This document shows, in pieces, positions 1 through 7,419 of a stretch of 21,543 bases of DNA (position 1 is its first letter; every line of letters starts with the position of its first letter). The position numbers and the translations under genes were made by a program. This DNA comes from CAYGVX01 sp964395545 (GTDB taxonomy: Archaea > Thermoproteota > Bathyarchaeia > Bathyarchaeales > SOJC01). Location: positions 1 through 21,543 of the forward strand of contig CAYNAW010000026.1 in the NCBI GenBank assembly GCA_964395545.1, written 5' to 3'. The notes beneath the pieces were generated by a model. It saw nothing but the letters and a program-made list of their open reading frames with translations. It had not been told where the DNA came from and did not search any database.

Positions 1-2
1 TT

Positions 3-929
3 AGCACCATCGGCTTCTGCAACGTGACTATTCCAAAGACGCTTTTGTATGGTGAACCTTGGACAGTGTTAATAGACGGCGCACCAGTACCAGCTACAAT
101 GACAGAAAATGCAACTCATACCTCCCTTTACTTCACATACGCTCACAGCACTCACACAATCCAAATAATAGGCACATGGGTAATCGGACCACCACCAGAC
201 ACAACACCGCCACTTATTGGCACTCCTTCCCAAGAGCCAGAGCCAGACAAAGTCACACCTGACAAAGCCGTTAGAGTCTCTGTAAGCGTAACGGATATGG
301 AAAGTGGCGTAAAAAACGTCATTGTATCCTACACAACAAACAGTGGTGCAACATGGAACAATTTAACAATGCTCTACAACACAACAACAGCCTTATACCA
401 AGCTACTATTCCAGCATTTCCATCAGGAACAAACATATGCTACAAAATTATCGCTTACGATAACGCTGATAACGTCGCCATAAACGACAACGCTGGACAA
501 TACTACTGCTATACAGTAAATCCGCCCGCCCCACCGCAACTTTCAGTTTCTATAAGCCCGCTATCAGCATCAATCCTCGTAGGTCAATCAGTAACCTTCA
601 CATCAACAGTTTCAGGCGGATACACACCCTACACCTATCAATGGTACCTCAACAGCGCCCCAGTCTCAGGAGCCACATCAAGCACATGGACTTTTACACC
701 CACAACAAGCGGAATCTACTACGTATACCTTAGAGTAACAGACTCTAAAAGCAACACATCACAATCCCAAGCAGCCCGTATAGCAGTTGCAACCGTTCCT
801 GTCGGAGGCTACAGCATCCCCATACAACTACCAACCACAGCAAAACCAGTTACCCCATACATCGCATTACTGACAATCCTAACAGCAATCTTCACAACAA
901 TAAAACGAAAAACAAAAAGAAAGCACTAA
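3..929 (+). CDS. Secreted, membrane-anchored surface protein with Ig-like repeats (5' end cut by window)
   Basis: The frame is open from the first bases of the window, so the gene starts upstream and only its C-terminal ~308 residues are visible; the GTG at 24 is not needed as a start. The visible part has a short beta-rich unit (CNVTIPKTLL, then TSLYFTYAHSTHT), a beta-sandwich after DTTPP of the kind found in archaeal cell-surface proteins, an Ig/PKD-like domain (about LSVSISPLSASILVGQSVTF to the end of the repeat), and a C-terminal hydrophobic helix (PYIALLTILTAIFTTI) followed by a basic tail KRKTKRKH. That architecture fits a protein exported and anchored with its bulk outside the cell. 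It is threonine- and asparagine-rich, unlike the virion genes, and is most simply the host flank of a provirus. A viral origin cannot be excluded. It converges on the next gene with a 4-nt overlap of stop codons. Confidence 0.72.
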   Translation, partial: STIGFCNVTIPKTLLYGEPWTVLIDGAPVPATMTENATHTSLYFTYAHSTHTIQIIGTWVIGPPPDTTPPLIGTPSQEPEPDKVTPDKAVRVSVSVTDMESGVKNVIVSYTTNSGATWNNLTMLYNTTTALYQATIPAFPSGTNICYKIIAYDNADNVAINDNAGQYYCYTVNPPAPPQLSVSISPLSASILVGQSVTFTSTVSGGYTPYTYQWYLNSAPVSGATSSTWTFTPTTSGIYYVYLRVTDSKSNTSQSQAARIAVATVPVGGYSIPIQLPTTAKPVTPYIALLTILTAIFTTIKRKTKRKH

Positions 930-1096
930 AACTTTCCATGCACTTTTTCTGTTACAAGACTCAATTTTTCAGCATATTGAAGAAAAGCCATACGCAAGAC
1001 TTCACTCTCCGATTGACCAAGTTTCTCCGATATTTGCCTAAGTATTTCTCTTTGCTGTTTGCTTAAAACAACCCTTACAATGTCTCTTTTGGGCAC
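926..1096 (-). CDS. Small ribbon-helix-helix DNA-binding regulator
   Basis: A 56-residue protein reading MPKRDIVRVVLSKQQREILR and onward, with a basic beta-strand (KRDIVRVVLS), helix A (KQQREILRQISEKLG), a turn, and helix B (SESEVLRMAFLQYAEKL). This is the pattern of the CopG/Arc ribbon-helix-helix fold, in which dimers insert a beta-ribbon in the DNA major groove at palindromes. The start is GTG; an in-frame TAG at 1106-1108 rules out a longer protein. A TATA-like box on the same strand (1139-1146) and a perfect palindrome lie just upstream. It is transcribed away from the virion genes, which suggests a repressor acting on itself and perhaps on the late operon. An antitoxin role is possible but no toxin partner is visible. 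Confidence 0.75.
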   Translation of the reverse strand: MPKRDIVRVVLSKQQREILRQISEKLGQSESEVLRMAFLQYAEKLSLVTEKVHGKF

Positions 1097-1110
1097 AGGA
1101 TGACCACACT

Positions 1111-1138
1111 ATTGTACAATTCAACTTATGTTTTGAAT
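1111..1138. promoter_or_regulatory. Palindromic operator candidate between the RHH gene and the virion operon
   Basis: ATTGTACAAT at 1111-1120 is a perfect 10-bp palindrome. It overlaps a second inverted repeat, ATTCAA (1119-1124) with TTGAAT (1133-1138), 8 nt apart. Ribbon-helix-helix dimers usually bind such short palindromes in tandem. The first palindrome covers the expected transcription start of the RHH gene, about 26 nt from its TATA box, so binding would block that promoter. Assignment to this regulator is an inference. Confidence 0.5.
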
Positions 1139-1146
1139 GATATAAT
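1139..1146 (-). promoter_or_regulatory. TATA box for the RHH gene
   Basis: On the minus strand the sequence reads ATTATATC. An archaeal start about 26 nt downstream would fall near 1117, giving a leader of about 20 nt before the GTG at 1096. On the plus strand the same box would place the start inside the protease gene, so the minus-strand reading is preferred. Confidence 0.4.
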
Positions 1147-1150
1147 CTTA

Positions 1151-2534
1151 ATGGGCAGAGTATGACAAAGGTTGGTTCAAGGCTCTGCCATGGGAAGAAA
1201 CTGATCAATACATTCGCTCAGGACATCGTAATCCTGAAGATTTTGAGCAGGACAGCCTCCGCACTATCACGATAAGCGAGGAAGAAGGCATTAAGGCGGT
1301 AGTCGGAAAGCTCAAAGGTGAAGACAAGACTACCGTGCAAAGCTACCTTTTTGATAAAGCCAAAGGCTGGAACTTAGAAAAGGCCAAGGCTTGGTTTGAA
1401 AAACACCGCGAAGGCTTAGTCAAAGAGCATGTTTCAGTCATATTGCCTTTTCAAGTTTTGGAGAAGATTGTTGACAAGCCTCTTCGAATTCGTGGCATAG
1501 CCATTACTTCTGGCATGAGCCGAAACTTCAACGTTTACACGCCTGAGGAACTGCAGAATTTCGCCACCAAGCTTGTTTCTGCTCCTGTCTACGTTGAGCA
1601 TGTTGCCGTGCCTAACGCCATAGGAAAAGTCACAAAAACCGAATGGGACGGACAAAACCTCTGTTATGAAGCAGAAATCTACGATGATGAAACTGCCGAG
1701 AAAATCCGTAAAGGCTTGATTCAGCATGTTAGCGTAGGCGCAGATTACGAAACGCTCGATATTTTAGACGGAAAGGTTCCTCATGGCTTGCACAACGCCG
1801 AATTAAGCCTCGTAGCTGTTCCAGGCATACCAGAAACTAACATCCAAGTCATGGAAAAACTGCAGACAAAAGAACAGGCTTTTCCTCTCCGTTCGGTCGC
1901 CTTGGTAAACGACTTCAAAGTTGACGGAAAAGAATACATCACGCCCGGCGAGTATGTTTTAGGCTTTCACCGAGACCCCTACGCTTTCTTACCCGAACAC
2001 TTCAGCACGATTTGGCTGGACAGAGAAAACGGAATATTAGCCCTCATAAGCAGACTCCGCAACCAGCCCGAATCAAAACGCATACAATCCATCCTCTTCT
2101 CAAAAGAGAAAATGTGGAACGAAAACAAAATCCGAGACTGGTTCCTGCTGCATCCACACTACCTTGTCGAATCAAAAAATCCTGCTCCAACAGGCGACTC
2201 TGCAAATCAACAGACACAGATGAAAGAACCTGAAAAACCGAAAGAAAACGAGAAACCACAAACCGAAAAGCCAAAAGACGAACCCAGCAACTTGGCTGAA
2301 AGTCTTCTAAAAGAACCACCCAAAAACGAGTCAGCAATCCCAGTTAAAGAAGCCATAAGCCTCATCCAATCCGTTTTGCCCAGCCCAGTTGTTGAACGAA
2401 GCTGGAGTTTTGGTCCTCAAAGACTCTGTCAAGAGCTTCGTGGCGTAGTCCACAAGCTTGAGTCAAAGTCACAAAAAATCACAGTGGGGAGTACTGAGGA
2501 CGAACTCAGAAAACCAGAAACCAAAAGGGAGTAA
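1151..2534 (+). CDS. Prohead protease fused to a scaffold-like tail; start codon put out of frame by one extra G
   Basis: Protease that would cleave capsid and scaffold proteins during head maturation. Numbering from the GTG at 1335, a U35/S78-like prohead-protease domain spans about 50-175, with APVYVEHV (His89), QHVSVGAD (Ser133) and AELSLVAVPG as the expected conserved blocks. The charged Pro/Glu/Lys stretch at about 280-325 and helical C-terminus resemble a fused scaffold. Good coding sequence continues upstream of 1335 in frame (WFKALPWEETDQYIRSGHR, SLRTITISEEEGIKAVVGKL) with no usable start until an ATG at 1151 that is one base out of frame: ATGGGCAGAG instead of ATGGCAGAG. Deleting one G gives M-A-E-Y-D-K-G-W and a 460-residue protein; otherwise translation could begin at GTG 1335 and make 399 residues. 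A motif of the N-terminus (QS.LF.K..W...W F..H) recurs at residues 251-273. Confidence 0.82.
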
Positions 2535-2540
2535 TGAAAA

Positions 2541-2960
2541 ATGGCTGATGTTTCAGGAAAAACTTGGATGGCAATAGGCGAAACAGACGACCCAAACGCG
2601 GTCATCGAAAGCTTTGAAGCCGCAGCAGCCATAACCAAAGGCGACCCAGTCTATCTGTCAGCTGACGACAAGGTCAGCCCAGCAGTAGCGGACCAAAACT
2701 GCATAGGCATAGCCACAAAAAGCGTCTCATCTGGACAATCATGTCCAGTTCTGACCAGAGGAAGAGTCAAAGTCAAAGCTGGCGGAGCAATAACACGCGG
2801 AAAAGCAGTGAAAGGTGCAGATGCAAGCAAACGAGTAGTCGCTCTGGCTGACATCAACGAGGGCGGAGCAGCCACATACTCATGGACACTGAAACTCGGA
2901 TGGGCTCTGCAAACAACGACTGCAGCGGATGACTTGCTCTTCATCGCTGTGGAGAAGTGA
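2541..2960 (+). CDS. Capsid cement/decoration protein (DUF2190-like)
   Basis: A 139-residue glycine- and alanine-rich beta protein. The segments AAAITKGDPVYLSADDKVSP, CIGIATKSVSSGQSCPVLTR, and AGGAITRGKAVKGAD, ending in a hydrophobic strand LLFIAVEK, match the layout of DUF2190-type capsid cement proteins, which bind the outside of HK97-fold capsids and stabilise them. Its place, directly between the protease/scaffold and the major capsid gene, is the classical one for a decoration protein. The ATG follows GGGAG at normal distance. The gene ends with a GTGA overlap onto the capsid gene, which points to coupled translation. No odd features. Confidence 0.8.
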   Translation: MADVSGKTWMAIGETDDPNAVIESFEAAAAITKGDPVYLSADDKVSPAVADQNCIGIATKSVSSGQSCPVLTRGRVKVKAGGAITRGKAVKGADASKRVVALADINEGGAATYSWTLKLGWALQTTTAADDLLFIAVEK

Positions 2961-3919
2961 CAGCATTGAAGCCCAAACTTTTTGAAAGCCTAATGGTAAA
3001 AGACACTGAACACAAGGAGCTCTACGAGAAACTAAAAGAAAAAGCAGCCTCGCACCCCTTCGTGAAACGCTACTGCACAACAGGCGTCAAAGAAGGCTTC
3101 TTCAGCGACATGACCGGTGCACTTGGCAAGATGCACGACACTCTCGTTGAGGCTGCGTGGCCTGAACTCGTTGGCAGAAACGCAATCAACGTGCGACCAA
3201 CATCTGAGGCTTTGGAACGTTTTCCACTGGACGTTGGAGCCATTGCCTACGAGTATGCTGAAGGAGCTGTCACAAGGCTTAGCGGAAAGAAAAAGAGCAC
3301 AATCGATGTCAGCACGAACGTTCTGGCTGAGGCTTCTGACGAATGGACTCGCGAATACTTGGAAGACGCCACTTGGAACGTGTTGGACAACGCTGTTGAG
3401 AACATAGGAAGAGCCTTAGGCGAAAAAGAAACAAACAAAATCCTCTCGCTCTACGGAGCCATCGCAGACGCAGACCTTGCAGGAGGCGCTCCAATCGCTG
3501 GAGGCGGTGCTGCCCTAAGCTGGAACGGACTGCTCAAACTTCACAATGCCGTCAGAGGCGAAAACTGGAGACCAACAGTCCTCGCAGTACACGAAACACA
3601 ACTGCACCAACTCTTAAACGATGACAAATTCATTCACGCCCAATACTTGCCCTCAGGACAGACAGACTTGGAGCAAGGCGTAGTCACAAGCGTCTTGGGC
3701 ATGCGTGTTCAAGCCAGCACTCTTGTCTCTAATGGAACAGCATACGCCATTGATACCCGTGTGGCTGCGGTTATGCTCTTGCGAAGAGACGTAACCGTTG
3801 AAGACTGGCAAGACCCAAAAACAGGCGAATACGGAGTCAGAGCCACAACACGCTTCGGCTTAGGCGTCCTACGAAGCAAGGCTGTAGCAAAGATGACCAA
3901 CATAAGCACATCGCTGTAG
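2957..3919 (+). CDS. HK97-fold major capsid protein
   Basis: 320 residues starting with GTG in a 4-nt overlap with the stop of the cement-protein gene. Charged helical N-terminus, then a central part with the alternation expected of HK97-fold capsid proteins: a long E-loop-like strand pair (YEYAEGAVTRLSGKKKSTID), the spine helix area (EWTREYLEDATWNVLDNAVENIGRAL), a glycine-rich insertion (LAGGAPIAGGGAALSW), and the P/A-domain segment near the end (VVTSVLGMRVQASTLVSNG, AVMLLRRDVTVEDWQDP). There is no single catalytic motif for this family; the call rests on length, fold-like pattern and position after protease and cement protein. The N-terminal ~60 residues could be the part removed by the protease, but no cleavage site is recognisable. 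Confidence 0.82.
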   Translation: MTALKPKLFESLMVKDTEHKELYEKLKEKAASHPFVKRYCTTGVKEGFFSDMTGALGKMHDTLVEAAWPELVGRNAINVRPTSEALERFPLDVGAIAYEYAEGAVTRLSGKKKSTIDVSTNVLAEASDEWTREYLEDATWNVLDNAVENIGRALGEKETNKILSLYGAIADADLAGGAPIAGGGAALSWNGLLKLHNAVRGENWRPTVLAVHETQLHQLLNDDKFIHAQYLPSGQTDLEQGVVTSVLGMRVQASTLVSNGTAYAIDTRVAAVMLLRRDVTVEDWQDPKTGEYGVRATTRFGLGVLRSKAVAKMTNISTSL

Positions 3920-3945
3920 CCATAGCCATCCAAGGTTAACGCAGA

Positions 3946-4200
3946 ATGGAAAGATACGAAGGCAAATGCCCAAAGTGCGGAAGAATCTACCACTCACACC
4001 GCAAAAACGACATAATCGTCTCCGACTGCTGGCGCATCTGCACAACATGCAAGGCTGAAATGACACCTTACACGCCTGACCTGGCATCTAACGCTTACGG
4101 CTTGGACGGCAAACATGACCTGCAGATTCTGATGGTCTGCACCGACCATTCTCCCCCTTTCTATTCAACTCAAAAACCCGTTGAGGTTGTTTGCACATGA
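3946..4200 (+). CDS. Small zinc-ribbon protein
   Basis: 84 residues with two CxxC knuckles, CPKCGRIYH near the start and CTTC about 22 residues later, the usual spacing of a zinc ribbon, followed by a C-terminal segment with further Cys and His (MVCTDHSPP, VVCT). Such proteins bind nucleic acid or act as structural zinc modules. It sits between the major capsid protein and a winged-helix protein and ends with an ATGA overlap onto the latter, so the two are probably made together. Function in the virus is unknown; a regulatory or packaging-related role is only a guess. Confidence 0.7.
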   Translation: MERYEGKCPKCGRIYHSHRKNDIIVSDCWRICTTCKAEMTPYTPDLASNAYGLDGKHDLQILMVCTDHSPPFYSTQKPVEVVCT

Positions 4201-4442
4201 GACGCTTGAACGAAAGGCTAAATCTTGCCAAGACTGTCTTAGCGGAGCTAAGCAAGCAACCTCTTCGCAGAACAGAGCTCGAGAAACGCACGGTTAAGAA
4301 GTGCGGAACCCACGCCACCTTCGACGGCATACTCCACTACCTAATTCAGAACGGTTACGTGGAGAAGACTGAGCGAAGACACTGCGCTCCCTTCCGCACA
4401 ACAGAGAAAGGAAAGAAACTCCTGGAAGGCCTGCAGAGTTGA
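4197..4442 (+). CDS. Small winged helix-turn-helix protein
   Basis: 81 residues starting at the ATG of an ATGA overlap; the upstream TTG at 4191 is in frame but less likely. Helical N-terminus (LNLAKTVLAEL), a helix-turn-helix (LRRTELEKRT, ATFDGILHYLIQNGYVEKTE) and the wing with the usual ending FRTTEKGKKLLEGL are typical of PadR/MarR-like archaeal winged-helix proteins. It overlaps the portal gene start by 4 nt (TTGA). A DNA-binding regulator within the head module may adjust late expression, but it could also be a structural or packaging DNA-binding protein. Confidence 0.72.
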   Translation: MRRLNERLNLAKTVLAELSKQPLRRTELEKRTVKKCGTHATFDGILHYLIQNGYVEKTERRHCAPFRTTEKGKKLLEGLQS

Positions 4443-5656
4443 GCGTTCTAAAGCGGTTAGGAGAGGCTTTCACGCGGCGTACACGTTCAGGCTACGCCTA
4501 CCCAAACGGTCAAACGGTTTTTGAAACGCCAGAAATCCCGTTAAGCGACATAATGAAGCTCTACGAAAGAGACGCCTGCTGCAAAGCCTCAGTGGATCTT
4601 CTGAGCGCTGCCACGGTGGGCATGGGCTTCTACACTACAGTAAGTGAAGGGTACGAGAAAGCAAAGGAAGCCAAACAAGTTGTTGACAGCTTCAATGAGG
4701 ATGTGAACCTTGACGCCTTACTCAATGACATGGCTCGGATTATAATCGCATGCGGAAACGATTTCTGGCTCAAAATCACGCCTGAAAAACTGCAAGAACT
4801 CAAAAGGTTGCCAATAGACGCCATCGACAAAATCGAGTACAGTTTCCTAAGCAAAGAAAAGCTCAAGCTTCCATACCAAACTGAAGGCTACAAGCTCGCA
4901 AACAAGTATGGCGGAGAAACACTCAAGCCACAAGTTGCCATTCACTGGAAAATCAACTGCACATCGGCATCAGGGTTTGGCACAGGTATCTTGCAGGTTC
5001 TGCTTCACACGCTTGTCTTCAACAGCAACCAGAGACCCAGCTATGCATGGATGAAAGCCAAAATCGAACGCATCATGCCAAAAATATTCGAAAAGTATGC
5101 TGGACCAGACGTTCTGGCTCTGCTGGAGAAGGCTAATGACGAAACAATCCAGAAATTCGAAGGCGTCATCAAGAACCGCCCAGAAGAAGGCGCATGGCTG
5201 TTCTACAGCGGAAAAGGCGACATAAAACCCGTAATGCTTGACCCAAGAGCACGATTCGAATACTATATAGACCACATCATAAACCAGTTCTACCTCGGCT
5301 GTGAAACACCTTTACCGCGCTTGTTCAGCACGCCGGGCTTTACAGAAGCTTCTGCAAAGGCAGCTTTAGACCTTCAAGACATGCTCATTAAGCCTACTCA
5401 ACGCTACATAAAGCGCCAAGTTGAGAGAGACATTTTTGACATCGTTTTAGCTCAGGCTGGTTTCAACCCAGCAGAAGCTCAAGTTCGCTTGAACTGGGGG
5501 ATGGAAGAGGCTCCTGTTCCTGAAGTGGCTGACATTCTCAAGGCTGCTGAGTTAGGCTTCATTCGCATAGATGAGTTTCGCAAGAACGCCGTCAAGTTCG
5601 GTTGGGAACTGTGGGAAGCTGAACCGGCAAAGGAGGTGAACAAAGACGGGATTTAG
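4439..5656 (+). CDS. Portal protein
   Basis: 405 residues, TTG start in a 4-nt overlap with the wHTH gene. Portal rings form the head vertex through which DNA enters. The N-terminal part (PEIPLSDIMKLYERDACCKASVDLL) and the phrase ARIIIACGNDFWLKI, the beta region with VAIHWKINCTSASGFGTGIL, and the long-helix region YYIDHIINQFYLGCETPLPR are the usual order of archaeal and SPP1/HK97-type portals, where the segment after the wing gives substrate-specific clip and stem. Length is normal. The last codons contain the strong Shine-Dalgarno site GGAGGTGA (5632-5639) for the next small gene, which overlaps by 11 nt. Confidence 0.85.
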   Translation: MSVLKRLGEAFTRRTRSGYAYPNGQTVFETPEIPLSDIMKLYERDACCKASVDLLSAATVGMGFYTTVSEGYEKAKEAKQVVDSFNEDVNLDALLNDMARIIIACGNDFWLKITPEKLQELKRLPIDAIDKIEYSFLSKEKLKLPYQTEGYKLANKYGGETLKPQVAIHWKINCTSASGFGTGILQVLLHTLVFNSNQRPSYAWMKAKIERIMPKIFEKYAGPDVLALLEKANDETIQKFEGVIKNRPEEGAWLFYSGKGDIKPVMLDPRARFEYYIDHIINQFYLGCETPLPRLFSTPGFTEASAKAALDLQDMLIKPTQRYIKRQVERDIFDIVLAQAGFNPAEAQVRLNWGMEEAPVPEVADILKAAELGFIRIDEFRKNAVKFGWELWEAEPAKEVNKDGI

Positions 5657-5816
5657 TTTCAAGCCCAAATTGGCAGTGGTGTTGGCGATTGTCAAGGGAA
5701 TTCAGACAGCAAGCACTGTAATTCTGTCTCAAGGTGACATAACAACCATCATTGTCGTCGAAGCCATCGCAAACGCCCTGCTGATGGGCGTCAGTTACTA
5801 CAAAGAATCACAATGA
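5646..5816 (+). CDS. Small hydrophobic protein, apparent ACG start
   Basis: 56 residues if read from ACG at 5646: (M)GFSFKPKLAVVLAIVKGI and on to ANALLMGVSYYKESQ. It is hydrophobic with two apolar stretches (LAVVLAIVKGIQTASTVIL; ITTIIVVEAIANALLMGV) split by QGD, so it may be a small membrane or packing protein. The frame has no ATG; TTG at 5670 is the first normal alternative and would give 48 residues but has no ribosome site. The ACG stands 6 nt after GGAGGTGA, an ideal distance, which is why it is chosen. Overlaps the end of the portal gene. Family not recognised. Confidence 0.6.
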   Translation, partial: TGFSFKPKLAVVLAIVKGIQTASTVILSQGDITTIIVVEAIANALLMGVSYYKESQ

Positions 5817-5829
5817 CGGAGACTGATTG

Positions 5830-6237
5830 ATGAGTGAACCAGAAGCGCCATGGAGCCAATACGACCAAGCCTTCAAACGCCTACATGACAAGTTAGGAGA
5901 AATACTTGCTCAGCTCTCATCGATTGAAGACGCCAACATCTTCAGCGGAACCTACACTCCCTCTGGCGCAGGCTCAACCACGTTAGTCACAGCTGTGTCG
6001 GGCAAAACCATAAAGGTTTATGACTTCTTCCTCTGGAATAGTGGAACGGTAGACGTAGGCGTTAGGCTTTACTTTGGTTCAAGTGGCAAGAACCTGTTCA
6101 AGGGCAAATTGGCTCCGAAGACAGGCGTGGTTAAGAGTTTTGTTCGTTCTTGGAAGTCGAATGTTGGAGACTCGCTTGTTTTGGCTTTGGATGCTGCTGG
6201 AACGTGCGATTATGGAGTAGGAGCTGTGCAAGCCTAA
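5830..6237 (+). CDS. Small beta-rich virion-associated protein of unknown family
   Basis: 135 residues from ATG 5830; a TTG three bases earlier is in frame, but ATG behind GGAG is preferred. A short acidic/helical N-terminus (YDQAFKRLHDKLGEILAQLSS) precedes a beta domain (TLVTAVSGKTIKVYDFFLWN, VGVRLYFGSSGKNLFKG, SFVRSWKSNVGDSLVLALDA) that looks like a jelly-roll or fibre/decoration head, with an N-terminal helix for anchoring or trimerisation. It ends with a TAATG overlap onto the next gene. A head fibre or capsid-surface protein is the best guess from position and pattern; no catalytic residues are seen. Confidence 0.6.
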   Translation: MSEPEAPWSQYDQAFKRLHDKLGEILAQLSSIEDANIFSGTYTPSGAGSTTLVTAVSGKTIKVYDFFLWNSGTVDVGVRLYFGSSGKNLFKGKLAPKTGVVKSFVRSWKSNVGDSLVLALDAAGTCDYGVGAVQA

Positions 6238-7382
6238 TGAGTCAAGTTGTAACGAAATTTCCGTCAACGAATCAGACTATTGTGGTTGGATGGAACAATC
6301 CCGCGAATGCCTATGCTGAAGACGGAGTCAACGCAGATGCGAGCCCACCTAACGAGGCAACCGAGCCTGAACAGAAGTATGGCGGATGGAACTTCACAGC
6401 AGGCGACATTCCAGAAGGGTCAACAATAACTAAAGTGGAGATGGGCACAAAACATTACGAAGTAGACCCAACGGGCTATTACCAATACACTCGTCTAAAA
6501 CATGTCAACAGCGGTGGCAGTTCTGCCATTTATGAATTAACCAGAAGAACCTCGTTGACATGGGATTGGGTTGACATTACGAGCCGAGAAAGCTTCTGGG
6601 ACCTAAACAAGCTAAACAGCGCAGATGTCCGCATCATATCAAAAATCATTGCTCAAGGGGGAGGCGGAGGATGCTACCCAGAAAACGCTTACTTTCTGGG
6701 AAAAGACGAGAACGGTTGGGTCTTGCGCACTCCAAAAGAGATCAAAGAAGGCGACAGGCTCCTTGTTTGGAAAGAGCCAGAAGGCTTAGATTTCGCAGAA
6801 GTTGGAAGAGCAGAGGCTTATGAGGGCATACAAGAGTACATCACCGTCTTTTTGCCAAAGCTGAAGTTCGCCAATAGAAGAGCTGAAGGCGAATTCTTTG
6901 ACTTTCAGCCACACGTGACCGTAACAACGAAACATCCACTACGAGTATTCAAGAAAGAGGGAAAAGTCCGAGGCAGGGAATTCGCACAAACGCTTCTCTC
7001 CGCTGGCGAGCTCCATCAGCGAATAGTGGGCGGAGAAAAGTTTTGGATAGGAACCCTTTGGAAAGGCGAAAGCCTAATGGCACTTCCAATCGAACGAGTA
7101 GACTATCACCAAAAGCCTGGAAAAGTCTTCAAAATCATCATGAAAGATACGAACGCAAAACACCTGTTTGCAGACTGCTTCACATCTGAAGAAATCGAAT
7201 ACTTGGGAAAATTCGGATACGGATTAAGGCAGATTGCTGATCTGATGCCTCTGCTCAGCCAGATGTATAAACTGACATCCTACGTTGACGCACTTGCTCT
7301 ACGAGTCACCTATGTCCCACCAATTGCAGGACAATTTCATAGTCTCGGAGAGGGATTGACAAACTCGACGATTTTCACTTGA
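6237..7382 (+). CDS. Beta-sandwich virion protein interrupted by an intein-like Hint domain
   Basis: 381 residues from ATG 6237, which overlaps the previous stop (TAATG). Residues 1-140 form a beta-sandwich (ITKVEMGTKHYEV, IYELTRRTSLTWDWVDITS, LNSADVRIISKII) whose last strand seems to be YVDALALRVTYVPP at about 349-362. Between them, after a Gly5 run (141-145), lies a Hint-like region: Cys146, EIKEGDRLLVWKE (block A/N3 type), TVTTKHPLRVF with the T-x-x-H of block B (Thr230, His233), and GKVFKIIMKDTNAKHLFAD (block F type). A normal intein would then end in His-Asn before Cys/Ser/Thr; here it reads FADCFTSEEIEYLG and a helical stretch follows. N-terminal cleavage at Gly145/Cys146 could be retained but full splicing is doubtful. 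Confidence 0.65.
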   Translation: MSQVVTKFPSTNQTIVVGWNNPANAYAEDGVNADASPPNEATEPEQKYGGWNFTAGDIPEGSTITKVEMGTKHYEVDPTGYYQYTRLKHVNSGGSSAIYELTRRTSLTWDWVDITSRESFWDLNKLNSADVRIISKIIAQGGGGGCYPENAYFLGKDENGWVLRTPKEIKEGDRLLVWKEPEGLDFAEVGRAEAYEGIQEYITVFLPKLKFANRRAEGEFFDFQPHVTVTTKHPLRVFKKEGKVRGREFAQTLLSAGELHQRIVGGEKFWIGTLWKGESLMALPIERVDYHQKPGKVFKIIMKDTNAKHLFADCFTSEEIEYLGKFGYGLRQIADLMPLLSQMYKLTSYVDALALRVTYVPPIAGQFHSLGEGLTNSTIFT

Positions 7383-7419
7383 CGCCACGCACTTGGAGAG
7401 GAAACTAAACAGAAGGGAA

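Noticed and set aside
936..960. Third copy of the leader element (ATGCACTTTTTC)
   Set aside because: It matches only about 10 nt and lies inside the RHH coding region; probably chance.
6150..6236. N-terminal extension of the Hint protein
   Set aside because: It overlaps the previous gene in another frame with Cys/Trp-rich shadow residues; ATG 6237 fits a TAATG overlap.
7190..7290. A normal intein C-terminal splice site hidden by a frameshift
   Set aside because: Checked the other two frames around FADCFTSEEI; no His-Asn followed by Cys, Ser or Thr appears.
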